64,000 nucleotides of DNA, taken from NCBI RefSeq assembly GCF_030814655.1, contig NZ_JAUSVK010000001.1, forward strand, positions 4,161,001-4,225,000. Direction: 5' to 3'. Shown here piece after piece: positions 54,530 through 63,017 of this stretch. A program made the position numbers and the translations under genes. Source of the DNA: Labrys monachus (lineage in GTDB: Bacteria > Pseudomonadota > Alphaproteobacteria > Rhizobiales > Labraceae). Position 1 is the stretch's first letter. Each line of letters opens with the position of its first letter. The notes beneath the pieces were generated by a model, which searched no databases, had not been told where the DNA came from, and saw only the letters and a list, made by a program, of their open reading frames with translations.

Positions 54530-55279
54530 TTGCCTGCCCCTTCCCGCAACCATGCCGCTCCGCCGCCGGCCTTCAACGTGCCGCCGGTGGTTCTCGTGCT
54601 GACCGGCCTTCTCGTCGCCGTCCACGTGCTCCGCAATGTCCTGCCGGAGATGTGGGCCGGCCGGATCGTGCCCTATCTCGCCTTCATGCCCGTTCGCTAC
54701 CTCACCGACAGCGAACAGTTCGGCCAATGGGCGGGCGGGCATTTCGCCGACGTCTGGACCTTCGTCACCTGCTTCTTCCTCCAGGCCGACGCCGGCACGC
54801 TGATCATCAACGGTGCCGCGCTGCTGGTGCTGGGCGCCGCGGTGGCGTGGAGGCTGGGCACGAAACGCTTTCTCGTCTTCACCACGCTTTGCATCGTCGC
54901 GGGATCGGTGACGTGCCTCGTCGCGTATTGGGGGCAGCCCGTGGTGATCGTGGGGGCCGGCGGCGGCATTTCAGGCCTGTTCGCCGCCGCGATCCATTTC
55001 ATCTTCAAGGGCGGCTCGCCGATGGCGGGCTTCCAGGTCGCCGGCGGCGCCGCCTTCCGCCGGCCGGCGTGGCCGCTACGCGACGCCCTGGCCGACCAGA
55101 ATGTGCGGGTCTGGCTCGCGATCTTCGCCTTCATCAATCTATGGTATGTCGCGAGCTACTACATCCTCGCTTCGGCCGGCGAAACCACGGGCTGGCCGGC
55201 CAATATCGGGGGCTTCGCCGCCGGGCTCGTCCTGTTCCGCTATTTCGATCCCAAGCCGCGGCTGAGGCGGGTCGTCTGA
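54530..55279 (+). CDS. Rhomboid-family protein lacking catalytic residues
   Basis: A 249-aa multi-pass membrane protein with the rhomboid layout, about six TM segments. TM4 reads VGAGGGISGLF, where active rhomboids have GASGAISG-type sequence: the nucleophile Ser position (144) is Gly. TM6 reads PANIGGFAAG, where the catalytic His (225) is Asn. The TM2 region AGTLIINGAAL has also lost the usual His. It is therefore predicted to be an inactive pseudoprotease. Starts at a TTG with AAGGAGA eight bases upstream. Its function is unknown; inactive rhomboids elsewhere bind or escort membrane proteins. Confidence 0.82.
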   Translation: MPAPSRNHAAPPPAFNVPPVVLVLTGLLVAVHVLRNVLPEMWAGRIVPYLAFMPVRYLTDSEQFGQWAGGHFADVWTFVTCFFLQADAGTLIINGAALLVLGAAVAWRLGTKRFLVFTTLCIVAGSVTCLVAYWGQPVVIVGAGGGISGLFAAAIHFIFKGGSPMAGFQVAGGAAFRRPAWPLRDALADQNVRVWLAIFAFINLWYVASYYILASAGETTGWPANIGGFAAGLVLFRYFDPKPRLRRVV

Positions 55280-55315
55280 CGGTGCGTCTCGGCGGAACGC
55301 GCCGAGAAAGGATGA

Positions 55316-55702
55316 TCAGTGAAGCCGGTTTCCGGTTTCGAGCAAGGTACGGCCCCGGCTGTGCAGCAATGCGACGCCGATACCCTCGTCGGACCATTTT
55401 TCCCGGATCGAGACGAAGCGATCGACCTCGTGATGGTATTCGTCGGCGAGTTCCCGCCACTCCTCGTCGTCGCGCCTGGCCGAGACGAAGCGCTCCGCGG
55501 CGGCCGCCATGTCGATATAGGCGAAGGCGGCGGGCAAAGTACGGAACAGCGTCGTTTCACCGGGGGCGATCTCCCCGGTCTCGAGTTCGCGGGCCTGCAC
55601 CAGGAAGCCATCGGATTGAACGATGACTTCGTAGCACCGGCCCTGACCCTCCGTCGTCGCAATCACCATGGCCACCTCCCCGCTCCGCACGTTCAGGGCC
55701 AT
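55316..55702 (-). CDS. Conserved hypothetical protein
   Basis: A protein of 128 aa I do not recognise. It is soluble, acidic in the second half (EEWRELADEYHHEVDRFVSIREKW), with a beta-rich first half (EVAMVIATTEGQGRCYEVIVQSDGFLVQA). The ATG at 55702 (MALNVRSGEV) is my choice; the frame continues to a GTG at 55741. It faces the rhomboid-like gene with a 36-bp gap. No catalytic motif is visible. Confidence 0.68.
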   Translation of the reverse strand: MALNVRSGEVAMVIATTEGQGRCYEVIVQSDGFLVQARELETGEIAPGETTLFRTLPAAFAYIDMAAAAERFVSARRDDEEWRELADEYHHEVDRFVSIREKWSDEGIGVALLHSRGRTLLETGNRLH

Positions 55703-55843
55703 GATACCCACGCGGAGGGTTTGCTCTGTGCGGTTCTGCACCCAGCATGGTTAATGCTTGGCAAACGGCGGGGTTCCCCGGCCCTGGCGGCCACAGCCAA
55801 ATTGCCGCACCCCGGCCAGCGGGCGAGGAGGGCCTCGGACCTT

Positions 55844-56263
55844 CTACACCAACCCGATCGCCCGCAATTGCTGCTGCAGTTCCAGCGGCAGCTCGCCGTC
55901 CGGCGCACCCAGGCCGGAGAGGTCAGGCGGCGCGTCGGCAGCGCTGAGGTAACGCCAGCCCTGAAACGGGCCGCGCGGACGGGGATCGACCGGCACGACC
56001 CGCGGTTCGAGAAGGATATCGCATCGCGAGATGCCCTCCTCGTCCCGGCGCGCGCGCAGGTCGAGGATGCGCTGGCGGCACGACAATTGGCCTTTGATGA
56101 CCCAATAGAGAGATCCCCCGTCGAGGATCGCCTCGCGGTTCTTCGGCATCATGCGGGTGGTGTGGATCTGCTCCCCGGACATGCGCATCCGCAGAGCGAT
56201 CCACTCCTCCAGATCGGCGATCGATTCGGCTCCCACGCACAGCTTGATGAGATGCAGCGTCAT
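55844..56263 (-). CDS. DUF1489 family protein
   Basis: A 139-aa alphaproteobacterial protein of unknown function. It starts MTLHLIKLCVGAESIADLEEW and contains the conserved block TRMMPKNREAILDGGSLYWVIKG near residue 36 and a basic strand-turn CRQRILDLR. No catalytic motif is visible. The gene ends a short run with the GST just upstream: only four bases separate the GST stop from this ATG, so they are cotranscribed. Confidence 0.87.
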   Translation of the reverse strand: MTLHLIKLCVGAESIADLEEWIALRMRMSGEQIHTTRMMPKNREAILDGGSLYWVIKGQLSCRQRILDLRARRDEEGISRCDILLEPRVVPVDPRPRGPFQGWRYLSAADAPPDLSGLGAPDGELPLELQQQLRAIGLV

Positions 56264-56267
56264 ATCC

Positions 56268-56915
56268 TCACGCGACAGCATCGATATCGGCGATGATCTC
56301 GGTCTCGGCCAAGGCGGCTTCTTCCCATTCGCGCCACATCGGCGTCGCCATCACCGCGTCCATATAGCGCCGCACGATCGGCGGCACGGGTATGTCGTAG
56401 ACGTGCAGGCGGTTGACCACCGGCGCCCACATCGCATCGGCATTGCTGAAGGCTTGCCCGAACAGAAAGGCCCCGTCCCTGCCGAAGCGGGCGCGGCAGC
56501 CGGCGATGAGATCGATGACGCGCTCGACATTGGCCTGGACATCGGCATCGAGCGCGATGGAGGCAGGTCTGCGCTTGATGTTCATCGGGCAGGCACGGCG
56601 CAAAGGCAGGAAGCCGGCATGCATCTCGGCGCTGATCGAACGCGCATGGGCTCGCTCCCCCGGGTTCTCGGGCCAGAGAGCCGGTGCGACCTCCGCGAGA
56701 TATTCGAGGATGGCGATCGATTCGAACACGATGGTGTCGCCGTCGATCAGAGCGGGCACGCGGCCGTTGGGCGACTGCACCCTGATGAGCGCCGCCGTTT
56801 CGGGACGGCGCAGCCAGATCATCTCCTCGTCGAAGGTGATGCCGGCCGCCTTGGCCGCCAGCCAGGGACGCATCGACCAGGAAGAATAATTCTTGTTGGC
56901 AATGACGAGCTTCAC
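56268..56915 (-). CDS. Glutathione S-transferase family protein
   Basis: A 215-aa GST. The N-terminus MKLVIANKNYSSWSMRPWLAAKAAG has the Ser-rich active loop typical of zeta- and YfcF-like GSTs. SPNGRVPALID supplies the cis-Pro and FESIAILEYLAE the glutathione-binding Glu-Ser. The C-terminal all-helical domain includes FGQAFSNADAMWAPVVNRL. It is cotranscribed with DUF1489. It shares little with the GST at 15632-16270 beyond the fold. The substrate is unknown. Confidence 0.88.
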   Translation of the reverse strand: MKLVIANKNYSSWSMRPWLAAKAAGITFDEEMIWLRRPETAALIRVQSPNGRVPALIDGDTIVFESIAILEYLAEVAPALWPENPGERAHARSISAEMHAGFLPLRRACPMNIKRRPASIALDADVQANVERVIDLIAGCRARFGRDGAFLFGQAFSNADAMWAPVVNRLHVYDIPVPPIVRRYMDAVMATPMWREWEEAALAETEIIADIDAVA

Positions 56916-57181
56916 GATGTTCTCTCCTTGATCGCGCCCAGCATGGCGCTTGACCTGCGCCGGCGCAAACGGAGAACGGAGCCCTTCAACACCTCAGCAG
57001 TGGGCTCGGCGCGTCGGAGCGGGCGATCGGTACTGGGCGGGAACAATGTCGCACGCACTTCGTTCATGCCGTGGCCCTTTCGTGGCGGAAGATTGCTATC
57101 ATCGTCCCGAATCGTATCCCTGCCGCCTCTCGTATCAAGCGTTCGAAGCCGCGTTCAGCAAGGCCAATCGAGGAAACATCC

Positions 57182-57622
57182 ATGAGCAGAAAAATCATCA
57201 TCGCGAGCCTGTTGGCTGTTGGTCTGGCCGGTTGCGCGACGGATGGCTATGACGGCGGCTATGGCGGCGCGCCCTATTACGACGAGCCGGCCTATGTGGT
57301 GCCCGGCCCCGCCGTGTATTACGGCGGTGGAGGCTATTACCGGCCGGGCTATCCCGGCTATCGCCCTGGCTACCCCGGCTACCGTCCCGGATATCCCGGG
57401 CGTCCGCCGCGGCACCGGCCGGGGAACTGGCCCGGTCACGGTGCAGGTCCCGGCCCGGGCCCGGGTCCCGGCGCAGGTCCTGGCCCAGGCCCAGGCCACG
57501 GCATGAAGCCCTGGAACGGTCAGAGGCCGGTCATCCAACAGCAACCCGGCGGCAGGCCGATGATGCAGAACCAGCCCAATGGCGGAGGCCGTCGCCCCTA
57601 TGTCCGGCCGCCCATAGAATAG
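57182..57622 (+). CDS. Gly/Pro/Tyr-rich repeat lipoprotein
   Basis: A 146-aa protein with a signal peptide and lipobox AVGLAGCAT (Cys at residue 18). The body is almost entirely low complexity: a Tyr/Gly-rich segment, three PGYPGYR-type repeats, a run of Gly-Pro with Gly-Ala, and a Gln/Pro tail. It has no enzymatic motif and is probably a surface-exposed or periplasmic flexible lipoprotein. Codon choice in the repeats varies, which argues against a recent DNA-level expansion. The function is unknown. Confidence 0.72.
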   Translation: MSRKIIIASLLAVGLAGCATDGYDGGYGGAPYYDEPAYVVPGPAVYYGGGGYYRPGYPGYRPGYPGYRPGYPGRPPRHRPGNWPGHGAGPGPGPGPGAGPGPGPGHGMKPWNGQRPVIQQQPGGRPMMQNQPNGGGRRPYVRPPIE

Positions 57623-57630
57623 GCTTTCCT

Positions 57631-57658
57631 GCGCCCGGGTCCTTCGGGATTCGGGCGC
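57631..57658 (+). terminator. Hairpin after the repeat lipoprotein gene
   Basis: GCGCCCG at 57631-57637 pairs with CGGGCGC at 57652-57658, with a further internal TCC/GGA stem, eight bases after the stop codon. No T-run follows. Confidence 0.45.
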
Positions 57659-57752
57659 CGGCATCGTCGGCAGAGCAGGCGAATCGGCTGCGGAGGGTTA
57701 ACAAGGGTCCGGTTGGGTGTCGTGGCACGACGCGTCAGGCTGAACGGAACCG

Positions 57753-58016
57753 ATGGTGGACAAGCAACTTCTGGAAACGACCCTGCTCGACATGGTGCGC
57801 GCCTTGCCGGTAGGCAAGACGCTCGCGCCGAGCGATGTCGCGCAGGCGGTGGCCGGAAAGGCCGCCGATCAATGGGGCCCCTTGATGCAGCCGATGCGGC
57901 GCATCGCCGTGCGGCTGGCCAAGGAAGGGCAGCTCGTGATCTATCGCAAGGGCGATACGGTCGATCCCGACGATTTCAAGGGCGTCTATCGTCTCGGTGC
58001 CGTCCGGATCGACTGA
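57753..58016 (+). CDS. DUF3253 domain protein
   Basis: An 87-aa winged-helix-like protein of the DUF3253 family. It reads LLDMVRALPVGKTLAPSDVAQAVAG, then WGPLMQPMRRIAVRLAKEGQLVIYRKGDTVDPDDFKGVYRLG. The family hallmark is this helix-turn-helix plus the K-G-x-x-V-D-P-D-D tail. DNA binding is plausible but unproven. It is a single gene between a terminator-like hairpin and a convergent muramidase gene. Confidence 0.85.
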   Translation: MVDKQLLETTLLDMVRALPVGKTLAPSDVAQAVAGKAADQWGPLMQPMRRIAVRLAKEGQLVIYRKGDTVDPDDFKGVYRLGAVRID

Positions 58017-58169
58017 CGTCGACGCGAGGTGCATTTGGGCACAGGATGCGTTTGCGCGGAAACGGCCTGGCTTTGTGCTCGAACCTTGCCGCGCCGGCCT
58101 TTGCAAACCGTGCCGGGCCTCTCTTCCCGCAGGACGGGTGGCCGGCACTCACCCTAATCGGTGTTCATG

Positions 58170-58964
58170 CTAATTGCTGCTCATGGCCCTGAGGGAAGCC
58201 GCCTCGCTGCCCGCTGCGGCGATGCTCCCGGTCGCCATGTTCTGAGCGAGGAAATCCTGCCATTGCTGCTCGGTCCCGGCGAAGGCGTTGCGGTCGACCT
58301 TGCCCCTCACGCCGGGCACCCGGCCGGTGGCGGTGTATTGCCAGAAGGCCCAAGGGCGCTTGCCGTAGCGCTTGGTCGGAAAGCCCGCCACCGAGCGAAG
58401 CCAGAAGGGATAATCGTCGAGCGCGCCGGTCAGCACCTCGCGATGGAAGTCGACCGTCGTATAGACGACCGGCTTCTTGCCGTAGAAGGCTTCCATCTCC
58501 CGCAGGAACTTCGCCATGTCTCCGCGGATCTTGGCAGGCGGAGGACGCAGTTTGCAGGTGGGCGACAGGGCGTTCCATTCGATGTCGAGCACCGGCGGCA
58601 GGGCGTCGGGCGCCGGCGGCACATGGGTCTTGAACCACGCGATCTGGTCCTCGACCGGCCGGCAGAAATAGTAGAAATGATAGGCGCCCGTCGGAATGCC
58701 GGCGGCCCGAGCCCCGTCCCAGTTGGCGCGGAACATCTCGTCGTCCCGGTCCCCGCCCTCGGTCGCCTTGATCCAGGCGAAGCGCACGCCACCACCGGCC
58801 GCGGCCTGCCAGTCGATGCGGCCCTGATATTTGGAAACATCGATGCCATGAACCGGGTAATCCGCCGGCTGCGGATAGGCCTGCTCGACGGTGGAGCAGG
58901 CGCTGATCGTCAGCATGGCGACAGCCGCGAATCCGAACCGCACATGGCGAAATAGCGATCGCAT
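58170..58964 (-). CDS. Glycoside hydrolase family 25 (muramidase) lipoprotein
   Basis: A 264-aa GH25 lysozyme cleaving peptidoglycan between MurNAc and GlcNAc. The lipobox LTISACST puts the acceptor Cys at residue 23, so the enzyme is probably anchored in the envelope. Catalytic acids are in HGIDVSKYQGRIDWQ near residue 40 and LPPVLDIEWN near 128. RFAWIKATEGGDRDD and GAYHFYYFCRP are also typical. It could act in cell-wall remodelling. It is single, divergent from the polysaccharide deacetylase gene. Confidence 0.91.
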   Translation of the reverse strand: MRSLFRHVRFGFAAVAMLTISACSTVEQAYPQPADYPVHGIDVSKYQGRIDWQAAAGGGVRFAWIKATEGGDRDDEMFRANWDGARAAGIPTGAYHFYYFCRPVEDQIAWFKTHVPPAPDALPPVLDIEWNALSPTCKLRPPPAKIRGDMAKFLREMEAFYGKKPVVYTTVDFHREVLTGALDDYPFWLRSVAGFPTKRYGKRPWAFWQYTATGRVPGVRGKVDRNAFAGTEQQWQDFLAQNMATGSIAAAGSEAASLRAMSSN

Positions 58965-59143
58965 TGTTTGACAACCTGATATCGATGGCCGCGCCGGCGA
59001 CCGTTCATGACCGGGAAAGCACGATAGGCCGAGAAACTTAACTGCTTCTCACTACGGACACAAAATCTTCAGGGAGTGAAGGGCCTTTACACCAAAGCCA
59101 AACGAATCACCCGTCCAATCCTCTCTCTTAGCATATCCATGCC

Positions 59144-59974
59144 ATGAAACGCCTGTTGCTCGCCGCCGCGCTGCTCTGCGCCACTGCCTCGACCTCATCC
59201 GCCTGCGGCCCCGACGCGCTCGGCGTGTCCCGCACCCTGCCCGTGGGCACGCTCGGGGGCGGCGAGGTCGGCCTCAAGACCTATCCCCGCACCCTCCGGC
59301 TCGAACCGGGCGAAGTCGTCCTCACCTTCGACGACGGGCCGGCGCCGGGCCGCACCGAGAAGGTGCTAGATGCCCTCGCCGCCGAATGCGTCAAGGCGAC
59401 GTTCTTCATGATCGGCCGCAACGCGGCAGCCGCCCCGGCCCTGGCGGCCCGTGTCGCCCGCGAAGGCCATACCATCGGCTATCACTCGATGACGCATCCG
59501 ATCATGCGCGGCCTCGCCTTCGACGCCGGCAGGAAGAACATCGAGGACGGCTTCCATGCCGTCGACAAGGCTGTCTACGGCGTCGCACGCGACGAGCCGC
59601 ATTCGCCCTTCTTCCGGTTTCCCGGCTTCGCCGATACGCCGCAGCTCGACGCCTGGCTGGCCTCGCGCGACATGGTGGTCTTCGGCGCCGACCTCTGGGC
59701 CAGCGACTGGGAGCCCGAAAGCTCCGATGCGGAACTGAAGCTGATCTTCGAGCGGCTCGCCAGATCCAAAGGCGGCATCGTGCTGCTGCACGACATCCAG
59801 CCCCGCACCGTCGCGATGCTGCCGACATTCCTGCGGGAATTGAAGAAGCGGGGCTACCGCGTCGTGCATTTCGTTCCCGGCCCCGGCCCGCTCGAGACCC
59901 GCGAGGCGCCGCCCGGCTGGTTCTCGCAGACCGATCGCATCATCAAGGGGCGCAAGGCGGCCGGAGCGGGCTGA
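59144..59974 (+). CDS. Secreted polysaccharide deacetylase family protein
   Basis: A 276-aa NodB-fold (CE4) metal-dependent deacetylase with a signal peptide (MKRLLLAAALLCATASTSSA). The metal and catalytic motif is LTFDDGPAPGRT near residue 63; HSMTHPIMRG is near 115 and RFPGFADTP near 165. ATFFMIGRNA completes the core. Probable substrates are peptidoglycan or an extracellular N-acetyl-glycan. It lies next to a GH25 muramidase on the opposite strand, so both may act on the cell wall, though they do not share a transcript. Confidence 0.92.
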   Translation: MKRLLLAAALLCATASTSSACGPDALGVSRTLPVGTLGGGEVGLKTYPRTLRLEPGEVVLTFDDGPAPGRTEKVLDALAAECVKATFFMIGRNAAAAPALAARVAREGHTIGYHSMTHPIMRGLAFDAGRKNIEDGFHAVDKAVYGVARDEPHSPFFRFPGFADTPQLDAWLASRDMVVFGADLWASDWEPESSDAELKLIFERLARSKGGIVLLHDIQPRTVAMLPTFLRELKKRGYRVVHFVPGPGPLETREAPPGWFSQTDRIIKGRKAAGAG

Positions 59975-60070
59975 ACCCGCCTCGCGCCGGCGAGGCTGCA
60001 TTCCGCCGGCCGGCCATTCCAAGCTCCACGGCTTCGGATCGCCCTTCGGTCCGAAGCCGGCCAGCCCCTC

Positions 60071-60901
60071 TCAGTGGCGATGCGCCGCCATATAGCCGAG
60101 ATAGGCGATGACCGTATCGATGTCCCCGTCCTTCAGGACCGACGCGTCGAAGCCATGCATCTTCATCTCCGGCCAGATCCGCACCGAGCCGGGATTGCGG
60201 ATGAGGGCCTTCAACGCCCAGGGCTGCCAATATTCGGTCGGATTATGGGGTATGTTGAGATCGGGCCCCAATGTCGCGTCACCGCCGCCGTTGAGCCGGT
60301 GACAGGCCATGCATTGGGCAGCGAAGAAATTCTGGCCGGTGCGGATCGGCGAGTCGGCCGGCACCTCGTTGCCCACCATGATCTGCGGCCATTTGGTGGC
60401 ATTGACGGGCACGGCGTGAATCGAGGCGAGCATGTAGGGCCACTGCTCGCTGGTCACGCCCGATGCCGCCGGATCGAGCCATACCAGATAGAACGGGCCG
60501 ATGGCGGCGCCATCCGGCGTCTTTTGCCAAGGCTGCCCCGGTGGCTCGATGGCGACCCACGGCACAGCCGCCTTGCCTTCCGCAGAGACCAGGTTCGACG
60601 GCAGATTGGTGACGTAGCCGTCCGTCCCGGTGACCTGCAGAGCCTGGTCCGCCGGCAGGCCGTCGGCGCCGAGCAACGCCCGCAGCGGCACGGCCCGATA
60701 GGTCTTGGCGCGATGATACGCCGGATCGTCCGGCACTTGTATGGTGGTGACATCCGGCCGGGCCAGCAGCTCCTCGGTCGTCAATGTCTTCTTCGAGCCG
60801 ACATCCACGATCAGCTCAGCCGCAAACAGCGGCGAAATTCCCAGCAACACGCTTGCACAGAGCAGAGCGCTCACGAGCCAACGGCCCGAACTTGCCTGCA
60901 T
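60071..60901 (-). CDS. c-type cytochrome with an N-terminal molybdopterin-oxidoreductase-like domain
   Basis: A 276-aa exported cytochrome. It has a signal peptide (WLVSALLCASVLLGISPLFAAE), an N-terminal domain of about 145 residues reminiscent of a degenerate sulfite-oxidase-type Mo-binding fold (TYRAVPLRALLGADGLP, TDGYVTNLP), then a cytochrome c domain with CMACHRLNGGG near residue 195 and a likely axial Met in WPEMKMHGF. The Mo-domain similarity is weak and lacks the usual cofactor Cys, so it may be only a structural relic. GAGGGGAA just upstream fixes the ATG at 60901. Redox partner unknown. Confidence 0.84.
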   Translation of the reverse strand: MQASSGRWLVSALLCASVLLGISPLFAAELIVDVGSKKTLTTEELLARPDVTTIQVPDDPAYHRAKTYRAVPLRALLGADGLPADQALQVTGTDGYVTNLPSNLVSAEGKAAVPWVAIEPPGQPWQKTPDGAAIGPFYLVWLDPAASGVTSEQWPYMLASIHAVPVNATKWPQIMVGNEVPADSPIRTGQNFFAAQCMACHRLNGGGDATLGPDLNIPHNPTEYWQPWALKALIRNPGSVRIWPEMKMHGFDASVLKDGDIDTVIAYLGYMAAHRH

Positions 60902-61128
60902 GGTTCCCCTCCCCGCAGAATTCGAACGAGATCTCGATACCCTATTCCGATCTCCCCCGAGATCGATGACCAACGACGTACACCGGCCACGCCAGCGACG
61001 GAAATCAGCTTTTCGAAAGTGTCGAGTGCTCCGATGGTGTGGAGTTCTTCTTCCTCAGATCGTCGCTCCCTTATCGGGAGCGGCCAAAATATAGCTCTCG
61101 CGCTTTTGTTTTCAGGCTGAAGAAGAGT

Positions 61129-61153
61129 TGGTCCGGTCAAGAGCACTCGAACC
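61129..61153 (-). repeat. Partial copy of the tRNA-Leu 3' end
   Basis: This 25-base stretch matches the last 25 bases of the tRNA-Leu gene at 62018-62042 at 23 positions, in the same orientation, including the CCA and T-loop. It looks like the far attachment-site repeat left by an element that integrated at the tRNA 3' end. Confidence 0.6.
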
Positions 61154-61504
61154 ATCGTGCAGTACGACTGTCTTTTGATAATCAGTAAGTTAGGTTTATT
61201 TTCTAGCTGAACTGTGTACGCAGCAGTAGACGCTTGTCAAGCCGGTGAAAGGATTATTCTTCCAAAAAGGAACCGGCACTTCAAAATGAACCGGGGGGTT
61301 CGAGAGGATATGGCAGAAAAGCGTGCGTCCTATATCCCCCTGCTCCGCCAAATCGGCTCAACAGCCGCAGATCGGCTTTCGAGCCACATGGTATCGTCCG
61401 TTGCCATGCGGGTTGGGAGACTGTTCGCAATGTTCTGGAGCGATGACGGCTCTCGGCCCTGATGTCGAAATTATCCTGCCGTCCTCCCTGCTGCTCATAT
61501 CTCG

Positions 61505-61711
61505 ATGCCCTCGCGTGGTCCGGACGCGCTGGCACTGCGGATTGCAGTTGCACTACGGGATGCCGCGCCCAATCCGAGCGTCTTTGTAAAGCCGAGTCGT
61601 TTCGAGGATGAATGTGAGGTGCGAATCGCGTTCGCCATGAGCAAGGACGTCGATGACTATCCATCGGCTACCAGTCCGACCCTGCTCAAATTTGTTGAAC
61701 GCTTGCCGTGA
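61505..61711 (+). pseudogene. Possible gene remnant, DUF2971-like C-terminus
   Basis: The frame opens at an ATG without a good ribosome-binding site and ends at a normal stop. Its C-terminal half FVKPSRFEDECEVRIAFAMSK resembles the P-x-F-x-x-E-x-E-V-R motif near the end of DUF2971 proteins, which are often on mobile islands. The N-terminal two thirds of such a protein are absent. The similarity is from memory of the motif only. Confidence 0.35.
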
Positions 61712-61990
61712 TTCTGGTGGCGCTCTCGAACGATCTGCTCGTCGTCTGAGCTTTCTCCGACGCGCGGGGCGAAGTGCTCGGCGGGGACCGCTCCATCAAG
61801 GAGCGTGACTCAATCTCGCCGGCTCGCACCCGAATGGCGCAATGCACCTCTATGACCTTGGAAAGGGCCGCCGCTGTCGACGCGATCAGGAGCAGGGCGG
61901 CGGGGCGAGCCAGGGTGTCGCCATTCGAAGGCGCATGTGGCCGCTTCGTGTGTCATCGCAACGCCGGCCTAAGTCGCTGATTTCGCTTAA

Positions 61991-62016
61991 CCCCTTCTCC
62001 CGTCAAGGAGAGGGGG
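61991..62016 (-). terminator. Terminator-like hairpin after tRNA-Leu
   Basis: On the minus strand CCCC, a C/A mismatch and TCTCC pair with GGAGA and GGGG around a TTGACG loop, directly after the CCA end; TTAAG follows. It probably ends the tRNA transcript. Confidence 0.55.
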
Positions 62017-62017
62017 G

Positions 62018-62102
62018 TGGTGCGGTCAAGAGGACTCGAACCTCCACTGGTTGCCCAACTAGCACCTCAAGCTAGCGCGTCTACCAATTCCGCCATGACC
62101 GC
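62018..62102 (-). tRNA. tRNA-Leu (anticodon GAG)
   Basis: The minus strand gives an 85-base class II tRNA from GCGGTCATGG to TTGACCGCACCA with encoded CCA. The acceptor stem GCGGTCA pairs with TGACCGC. The anticodon stem CTAGC / GCTAG encloses the loop TTGAGGT, so the anticodon is GAG, reading CUC and CUU. The T-arm is GGAGGTTCGAGTCCTC. A long variable arm is present, as expected for leucine tRNA. Confidence 0.95.
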
Positions 62103-62246
62103 GGTTGCTTCGGGAAGCGCAGAAGCAGAGCGCCAGCGACCCGAAGCGGCGCATCGTCTAACAGATCGCCAGGGGGTCCACAAGCGCAATCGCTGCTTTT
62201 TGCAACAATCGCCCGCAGCCCTTGCCGGAGGCCGAAATCAGCCGAT

Positions 62247-63017
62247 ATGAGGAGGCTGAACGCCTGTGGACCGATCTCAGTGGCCAGCCGCAACACTCTC
62301 GACATCCCCTTCCTGCCCCGCCCCGATTCGCCGCCCGTCGACTGGCTGGTCCTTCCCGGCCTGATGCCCTATGAGGCGACCGTGGCGGCCATGGAGGCCC
62401 GTGCGGCCGCGATCGCCGACGGCAAGGCGCCCGAGTGCGTCTGGCTGCTGGAGCACCCGCCGCTCTACACGGCGGGCACGTCCGCCCAGAAGACGGACCT
62501 GGTGCAACCCGGCCGCTTCCCGGTGCACGAAAGCGGACGCGGCGGGCAATATACCTATCACGGGCCGGGCCAGCGGGTCGCCTATGCCATGCTCGACCTC
62601 AGCCGCCGCCGCCAGGACGTCCGCCTGCTGGTGGCGTCGCTCGAGGCCTGGCTGATCGGGACGCTATGGTCCTTCCATGTGCGGGGCGAACGGCGCGACG
62701 ACCGCGTCGGCGTGTGGGTGAGGCGGCCGGAACGCGGGGACGGCGCCGAGGACAAGATCGCGGCGATCGGCATCCGCCTGCGGCGCTGGGTGTCGTTCCA
62801 CGGCATCGCCCTCAATGTCGATCCCGATCTCGAGCATTTTTCCGGCATCGTGCCCTGCGGCATCCGCGACCATGGCGTGACCAGCCTGGTCGACCTCGGA
62901 TTGCCCGTGACGATGGCGGATGCCGATCTGGCGCTGCGGGCCGCCTTCGAGCCGATCTTTGGCCCGACCTCTACCGCAGCCGGGCCAGCGGCGCTGGCGG
63001 ACCTTCGCCGGGAATGA
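62247..63017 (+). CDS. lipB: Octanoyl-[acyl-carrier-protein]:protein octanoyltransferase
   Basis: Transfers octanoate from ACP to lipoyl domains, the first step of lipoate synthesis. The 256-aa protein has [22 protein letters not shown] near residue 95 (His-Gly-Pro substrate loop), [22 protein letters not shown] with the catalytic Lys near 170, and FSGIVPCGI with the catalytic Cys near 203. The ATG at 62247 is used; a GTG at 62280 (VASRNT) is an alternative since homology starts near residue 30. Its 3' end overlaps that of the convergent DUF805 gene by 47 bases. Confidence 0.94.
   Translation: MRRLNACGPISVASRNTLDIPFLPRPDSPPVDWLVLPGLMPYEATVAAMEARAAAIADGKAPECVWLLEHPPLYTAGTSAQKTDLVQPGRFPVHESGRGGQYTYHGPGQRVAYAMLDLSRRRQDVRLLVASLEAWLIGTLWSFHVRGERRDDRVGVWVRRPERGDGAEDKIAAIGIRLRRWVSFHGIALNVDPDLEHFSGIVPCGIRDHGVTSLVDLGLPVTMADADLALRAAFEPIFGPTSTAAGPAALADLRRE

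Larger units (their letters stand above)
61155..62017. other. Gene-poor region, possible remnant of an integrated element
   Basis: Between the partial tRNA copy and the tRNA-Leu gene there is no complete gene. The left 150 bases are AT-rich. One fragment, 61505-61711, encodes 68 residues (VFVKPSRFEDECEVRIAF) that look like the C-terminus of a DUF2971-type protein. The rest shows only short random frames. This fits a decayed or largely deleted island. Confidence 0.55.

Noticed and set aside
61293..61350. GGGGGTTCGA followed 30 bases later by ATCCCCCTGCTCCGCCA, like a tRNA-Ser 3' end split by an insertion
   Set aside because: No acceptor 5' strand, D-arm or anticodon arm is present, and a short GC-rich match of this kind can arise by chance; it may still be debris of the scar region.
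62017..62250. Plus-strand frame beginning VRSRGLEPPLVAQL across the tRNA
   Set aside because: This is the well-known spurious translation of the reverse strand of a tRNA gene.
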